This document shows positions 6,939-9,922 of a DNA stretch of 9,922 nucleotides, piece after piece. The position numbers and the translations under genes are program-made. This stretch comes from an uncultured Francisella sp. (GTDB lineage: Bacteria; Pseudomonadota; Gammaproteobacteria; Burkholderiales; Neisseriaceae), in the NCBI GenBank assembly GCA_905373555.1, contig CAJPTP010000019.1:1-9922 (forward strand), read 5' to 3'. Every line of letters begins with the position of its first letter. The stretch's first letter is position 1. Under the pieces are notes generated by a model that did no database searches, was not told where the DNA came from, and saw only the letters and a program-made list of their open reading frames with translations.

Positions 6939-8384
6939 ATGAGTCAAAAGGAAAAAGTCGCTGAGGCCAAGGTCGCCAAGGCGGGATCGGCCGAGGGCGT
7001 CGTCGTGCAGATCATCGGCGCCGTTGTCGACGTCGAGTTTCCCCGCAGCGAAGTGCCGGGCTTTTACGAGGCTTTGGAGATTCCCGAGGCCGGATTGGTT
7101 CTTGAGGTGCAGCAACAGTTGGGCGACGGGGTGGCGCGCGCCATCGCGATGGGCACGACCGACGGCTTGCGCCGCGGCATGGCCGTCAAGCGCGCCCGCC
7201 ATATGATCGAGGTGCCGGTGGGCGAGGCCTGCTTGGGCCGCATCATGAACGTTTTGGGCAACCCCGTGGATGAGCTGGGCCCCATCCAAACCGACTTGCG
7301 CCGCGCGATCCATCAAACCGCGCCCAAGTTCGACGAGCTGTCCAGCTCGACCGAGGTTTTGGAGACGGGCATCAAGGTCATCGACCTGCTGTGCCCCTTC
7401 GCCAAGGGCGGCAAGGTCGGCTTGTTCGGCGGCGCGGGCGTGGGCAAAACCGTCAACATGATGGAGCTGATCAACAACATCGCCAAGGCGCACAGCGGTT
7501 TGTCCGTGTTCGCGGGCGTGGGCGAAAGAACCCGCGAGGGCAACGACTTCTACCACGAGATGCAGGAGTCCAAGGTTCTGGACAAGGTCGCGATGGTTTA
7601 CGGCCAGATGAACGAGCCTCCCGGCAACCGCCTGCGCGTGGCCTTGACGGGCCTGACGATGGCCGAGTACTTCCGCGACGAAGTCGACGAGAAGACGGGC
7701 AAGGGCCGCGACGTTCTGCTGTTCATCGACAACATCTACCGCTACACCTTGGCGGGCGTGGAGGTCTCGGCGCTGCTGGGCCGCATGCCCTCCGCCGTGG
7801 GCTATCAGCCGACGCTGGCCGAGGAAATGGGCGTGCTGCAAGAGCGCATCGCCTCAACCAAGGTGGGCTCGATCACGTCGATCCAGGCCATTTACGTGCC
7901 CGCCGACGACTTGACCGACCCCTCTCCCGCGACGACGTTCGCCCACTTGGACGTGACGATCACGCTAAGCCGCAACATCGCCTCCTTGGGCATCTACCCC
8001 GCCGTGGATCCCTTGGATTCGACGTCCCGTCAGCTCGACCCCGCGGTCGTGGGCGAAGAGCACTACGCCGTGGCTCGCGGCGTTCAGGAAACGCTGCAAA
8101 AGTACAAAGAGCTGCAAGACATCATCGCCATTTTGGGCATGGACGAGCTGTCCGACGACGACAAGAAGGTGGTCATGCGCGCCCGCAAGATTCAGCGCTT
8201 CCTGTCGCAGCCCTTCCACGTGGCCGAGGTCTTCACGGGCTCGCCCGGCAAGTATGTCCCGCTCAAAGACACCGTCAAGGGCTTCAAGGCCATTTTGGAC
8301 GGCGAGTGCGACGACATCCCCGAGCAGGCTTTCTACATGGTCGGCGGCATCGAAGAGGTTCGCGCCAAAGCGGAAACGGTTTGA
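6939..8384 (+). CDS. atpD: F1Fo ATP synthase subunit beta (catalytic)
   Basis: Beta carries the three catalytic sites for ATP synthesis. The 481-aa product has Walker A GGAGVGKT (164-171, K170), the catalytic glutamate E196 in GVGERTREGNDFY, Walker B LLFIDN (261-265, D264), the stretch NIYRYTLAGVEVSALLGR and the signature PAVDPLDSTS (354-363). It differs from E. coli beta by an N-terminal Lys/Ala/Glu-rich extension of about 15 residues (MSQKEKVAEAKVAKAGSAEG before VVVQIIGAVVDVEF) and an insertion of about seven residues (VDEKTGK, near 248-254) between FRDE and GRDV. I believe similar insertions occur in other betaproteobacteria but could not check. The start is firm: AAGGA (6927-6931) lies seven bases before ATG 6939. 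The gap to atpC is 21 bases. Confidence 0.98.
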   Translation: MSQKEKVAEAKVAKAGSAEGVVVQIIGAVVDVEFPRSEVPGFYEALEIPEAGLVLEVQQQLGDGVARAIAMGTTDGLRRGMAVKRARHMIEVPVGEACLGRIMNVLGNPVDELGPIQTDLRRAIHQTAPKFDELSSSTEVLETGIKVIDLLCPFAKGGKVGLFGGAGVGKTVNMMELINNIAKAHSGLSVFAGVGERTREGNDFYHEMQESKVLDKVAMVYGQMNEPPGNRLRVALTGLTMAEYFRDEVDEKTGKGRDVLLFIDNIYRYTLAGVEVSALLGRMPSAVGYQPTLAEEMGVLQERIASTKVGSITSIQAIYVPADDLTDPSPATTFAHLDVTITLSRNIASLGIYPAVDPLDSTSRQLDPAVVGEEHYAVARGVQETLQKYKELQDIIAILGMDELSDDDKKVVMRARKIQRFLSQPFHVAEVFTGSPGKYVPLKDTVKGFKAILDGECDDIPEQAFYMVGGIEEVRAKAETV

Positions 8385-8405
8385 CGCCAGCGCAAGGGGA
8401 TCGGA

Positions 8406-8828
8406 ATGGCTCTATTGAAAGTCAGCGTGGTCAGCAACGAGAGCAAGATCTTCGAGGGCGAGGCTTCGTTCGTCGCGGCGCAGACCATCGACGGGGAGCT
8501 GGGCATCTTGCCCCGGCACGTTCCGTTGATGTCGGTGCTGAAGCCCGGCGTGTTGCGCATCAAGGAGCCGGGCAAGGACGAGGAAACCTGCTTGGCCTTG
8601 TCCGGCGGCATTCTCGAGGTGCAGCCCAGCAGCGTCACCGTTTTGGCGGAGGTCGCCGTGCGCGGCCGCGAAGCGGATGAGCAGCGCGCCTTGAAGGCCA
8701 AGCGAGACGCCGAGGAGGCGCTGAAATCGTCCAAAAACAGCAAGCAAACGGCCACCGCCCAAGCCGCCTTGGCGGCCGCGATCGCCGAGCTCAAGACCAT
8801 CGATTACATCAGGCAGCGCAGGCACTAG
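8406..8828 (+). CDS. atpC: F1Fo ATP synthase subunit epsilon
   Basis: Epsilon binds gamma and the c-ring and can inhibit ATP hydrolysis through its movable C-terminal helices. The 140-aa product is near the E. coli length of 139. The N-terminal beta-sandwich (about 1-86) shows DGELGILPRHVPLMSVLKPG, the conserved loop region. The C-terminal helical hairpin (about 88-138) is complete and Ala/Lys-rich (ALAAAIAELKTIDYIRQRR), so the inhibitory domain is kept. AAGGGGA (8394-8400) lies five bases before ATG 8406. It is the last gene of the operon: a strong terminator begins seven bases after its stop. Confidence 0.96.
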   Translation: MALLKVSVVSNESKIFEGEASFVAAQTIDGELGILPRHVPLMSVLKPGVLRIKEPGKDEETCLALSGGILEVQPSSVTVLAEVAVRGREADEQRALKAKRDAEEALKSSKNSKQTATAQAALAAAIAELKTIDYIRQRRH

Positions 8829-8835
8829 GCTGCGT

Positions 8836-8864
8836 GAGAACCGTCTTCGGACGGTTTTCTTTTT
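8836..8864 (+). terminator. Rho-independent terminator of the atp operon
   Basis: GAGAACCGTC (8836-8845) pairs with GACGGTTTTC (8850-8859), with one G-T wobble, around a TTCG loop closed by C-G. Five T follow (8860-8864). The stable tetraloop, strong stem and T-run make this a textbook terminator. Its right arm and T-run are also part of the larger inverted repeat 8853-8904. Confidence 0.92.
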
Positions 8865-8904
8865 GACCGAACGCCGCGCTTGGGCTTCGGTCAAAAAGAA
8901 AACC
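8853..8904. repeat. 19-bp inverted repeat overlapping the atpC terminator
   Basis: The left arm 8853-8871 (beginning GGTTTTC, ending GACCGAA) is perfectly reverse-complementary to 8886-8904 across a 14-base loop (8872-8885). The left arm contains part of the terminator's right arm and its whole T-run, so in a read-through RNA the terminator stem and this long stem could not both form fully. The right arm lies in the untranslated region before the lipoprotein gene. Confidence 0.85.
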
Positions 8905-8922
8905 CGAAAGCGGGGGCGAATC

Positions 8923-8937
8923 GCGGATGAAATCCGC
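8923..8937 (+). repeat. Small hairpin in the leader of the Sel1 lipoprotein gene
   Basis: GCGGAT (8923-8928) and ATCCGC (8932-8937) form a six-pair stem around GAA. It lies in the 166-base gap between atpC and the lipoprotein gene. No clear promoter is seen in this gap. The hairpin is weak and may be chance in GC-rich sequence. Confidence 0.35.
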
Positions 8938-8981
8938 CCCGCGCCCAATGAGGCGGCCATGCCCGGGGCAACGCAGGGCAA

Positions 8982-8987
8982 AAGGAG
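8982..8987 (+). promoter_or_regulatory. Ribosome-binding site fixing the start of the Sel1 lipoprotein
   Basis: AAGGAG lies seven bases before ATG 8995. This is the strongest site in the region and decides the start against an upstream TTG at 8863 in the same frame and the internal ATG at 9085 (ahead of the hydrophobic segment), which has no such site. Confidence 0.8.
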
Positions 8988-8994
8988 AGGCGAT

Positions 8995-9864
8995 ATGTCA
9001 GGCGCAGGATCGGACGCGGGCGCTTCCGCGCAGGCTCGGGGTTTGCGGACAGGCGGTCCCGCAGGTTTTAACGCGGCGCGAGCGATGCGCGCGGCTTGCT
9101 CGGCTTGCTCGGCTTGCGCGCTCGCCGCCGCGGCGCTGACGGCTTGCGCGGGCAACGGCTACGCGCCCAACCCGGGCGCCCGCGCCTCATCCAGCCCCGC
9201 CGTGCGCCAGCTGGCCAAAAACGCCCCCAAAGTCGGATCGGAGCAAACGCTCAACCGAGCTTTGGAGATGGCGGAAAAAGGGGATCCGGAGGCGATGTTC
9301 CTCGCGGGCAGCATGCTCGAGCGCGGGCAGGGGGCGCCCGCGGATCTGGGCGCGGCCCATGACTGGTACGTCAAGGCCGCCAAGGCGGGCAACCGCAACG
9401 CTTACTACAATTTGGCGATGTGGAGCTACAAGGGGATCTACATCCCCCAAGATTTCGAGCAGGCGTACGCCTCGTTTGAGAAACTCGCGAACATGGGCGA
9501 CGCGGGCGCCATGACGATGCAGGCCAAGATGATTTTGGGCGGGCAGGGCGCCCAAACCGATTTGGGCAAAGCCTTGGGGTTGTTGGAGCGGGCCCGCTCC
9601 TTGGGCGACCGCGACGCCTACGCGACCATGGGCTATTTGCTTTTGATCGGCAAAAGCGTGCCCAAGGACGAGAAGCAGGCTTTGCGCTATTTGCGCAAGG
9701 CCGCCCAAGAAGGCGACTCCGACGCGGCCCTCACCGTGGGGCAGATGCTCTTGACGGGGCAAGGCGAGGCGCCCAACGACAAAGAGGCGCGGGTTTGGGT
9801 CGATCGCGCCGCCGCCGCGGGCAATCCCAAGGCCGCCGAGTTCAAGGCCCAAATGGGCTGGTAG
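8995..9864 (+). CDS. Lipoprotein with five Sel1-like repeats
   Basis: Sel1-like repeat proteins are helical scaffolds, related to TPRs, that bind other proteins; the partner cannot be read from sequence. The 289-aa product has a long polar start (1-30), then R32 and a hydrophobic segment (33-50, AACSACSACALAAAALTA) ending in the lipobox LTAC with C51, so it is probably lipid-anchored in the cell envelope. After a linker (52-97) come five back-to-back units of exactly 36 residues: 98-133, 134-169, 170-205, 206-241 and 242-277. Each has the pattern of a small residue, G, two helices and a closing G-N/D, for example DWYVKAAKAGN and RYLRKAAQEGD. A short tail ends in QMGW. The 30-residue polar region before the signal core is unusually long; initiation at ATG 9085 (M31) would give a normal lipoprotein signal but lacks a good ribosome-binding site. 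It lies after the atp terminator and probably has its own promoter, which I cannot place. Confidence 0.85.
   Translation: MSGAGSDAGASAQARGLRTGGPAGFNAARAMRAACSACSACALAAAALTACAGNGYAPNPGARASSSPAVRQLAKNAPKVGSEQTLNRALEMAEKGDPEAMFLAGSMLERGQGAPADLGAAHDWYVKAAKAGNRNAYYNLAMWSYKGIYIPQDFEQAYASFEKLANMGDAGAMTMQAKMILGGQGAQTDLGKALGLLERARSLGDRDAYATMGYLLLIGKSVPKDEKQALRYLRKAAQEGDSDAALTVGQMLLTGQGEAPNDKEARVWVDRAAAAGNPKAAEFKAQMGW
9093..9119 (+). repeat. 9-nt tandem repeat in the lipoprotein signal segment
   Basis: Three units: GGCTTGCTC (9093-9101), GGCTTGCTC (9102-9110) and GGCTTGCGC (9111-9119). They encode the repeated Ala-Cys-Ser pattern (CSACSACA) in the hydrophobic signal segment. The unit is in frame and could vary in copy number. 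Confidence 0.75.
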
Positions 9865-9919
9865 GAAAGGAAAGATCGCGCCGCGAGGCCGTTGGCGTTT
9901 GCAGCCGGAGCCTGTTTGA

Positions 9920-9922
9920 ATG
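9920..9922 (+). CDS. Possible start codon of a further gene cut by the window end
   Basis: The last three bases are ATG, with GGAG at 9907-9910 nine bases upstream, 55 bases after the lipoprotein stop. This would fit the start of another gene on the same strand, but nothing of its coding sequence is visible. Confidence 0.25.

Noticed and set aside
6483..7841. 452-codon open frame on the minus strand over atpG and atpD
   Set aside because: Same reason: antisense mirror of conserved ATP synthase codons, His/Gln/Val-rich and without a family I recognise.
7391..8680. 429-codon + strand frame overlapping atpD and atpC
   Set aside because: It is an Arg/Gly/His-rich out-of-frame shadow of atpD; atpD itself has complete motifs throughout.

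Overview
The window reads as chromosomal DNA of a GC-rich betaproteobacterium, probably of the Burkholderiales. The gene order is parB followed by atpI-B-E-F-H-A-G-D-C. The subunit sequences are of the proteobacterial type (for example NIYRYTLAGVEVSALLGR in beta and GLIDAAFLIGVA in c), and the promoter -10 boxes read TAGAAT. Leucine is very often TTG, which is unusual at this GC content. The lineage call is my inference from memory of these families; no search was run.

Layout, all on the + strand: 1-127 is non-coding with two GC-rich stem-loops. 128-1213 is parB (chromosome-partitioning CTPase), ending in a Rho-independent terminator at 1230-1275. 1276-1468 holds two similar extended -10 promoters and a structured leader. 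1469-8828 is a complete nine-gene F1Fo ATP synthase operon: atpI 1469-1885, atpB 2004-2870, atpE 3031-3270, atpF 3385-3855, atpH 3859-4398, atpA 4408-5967, atpG 6042-6911, atpD 6939-8384, atpC 8406-8828. A strong UUCG-loop terminator follows at 8836-8864. 8995-9864 is a lipoprotein with five Sel1-like repeats. A further gene may begin at the last three bases.

How the parts work together: the Fo genes (a, c, b) build the membrane proton channel and stator. The F1 genes (delta, alpha, gamma, beta, epsilon) build the catalytic head and central stalk, and AtpI is the accessory membrane protein thought to help assemble the c-ring. All catalytic and proton-path residues I checked are present, so the enzyme should be functional and proton-driven. 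Most F1 gaps are short (3-27 bases), whereas the gaps B-E (160), E-F (114) and A-G (74) each contain a strong inverted repeat. An AT-rich stretch with a good ribosome-binding site precedes atpE, as expected where the many-copy c subunit must be made in excess.

This is mostly a core, well-known region. I see no mobile element, CRISPR array, RNA gene or new multi-gene system. What deserves a second look is regulatory and structural: a 19-bp inverted repeat overlapping the atpC terminator, the intercistronic hairpins, duplicated promoter boxes, short 9- and 12-nt tandem duplications, and an expanded low-complexity linker in ParB.
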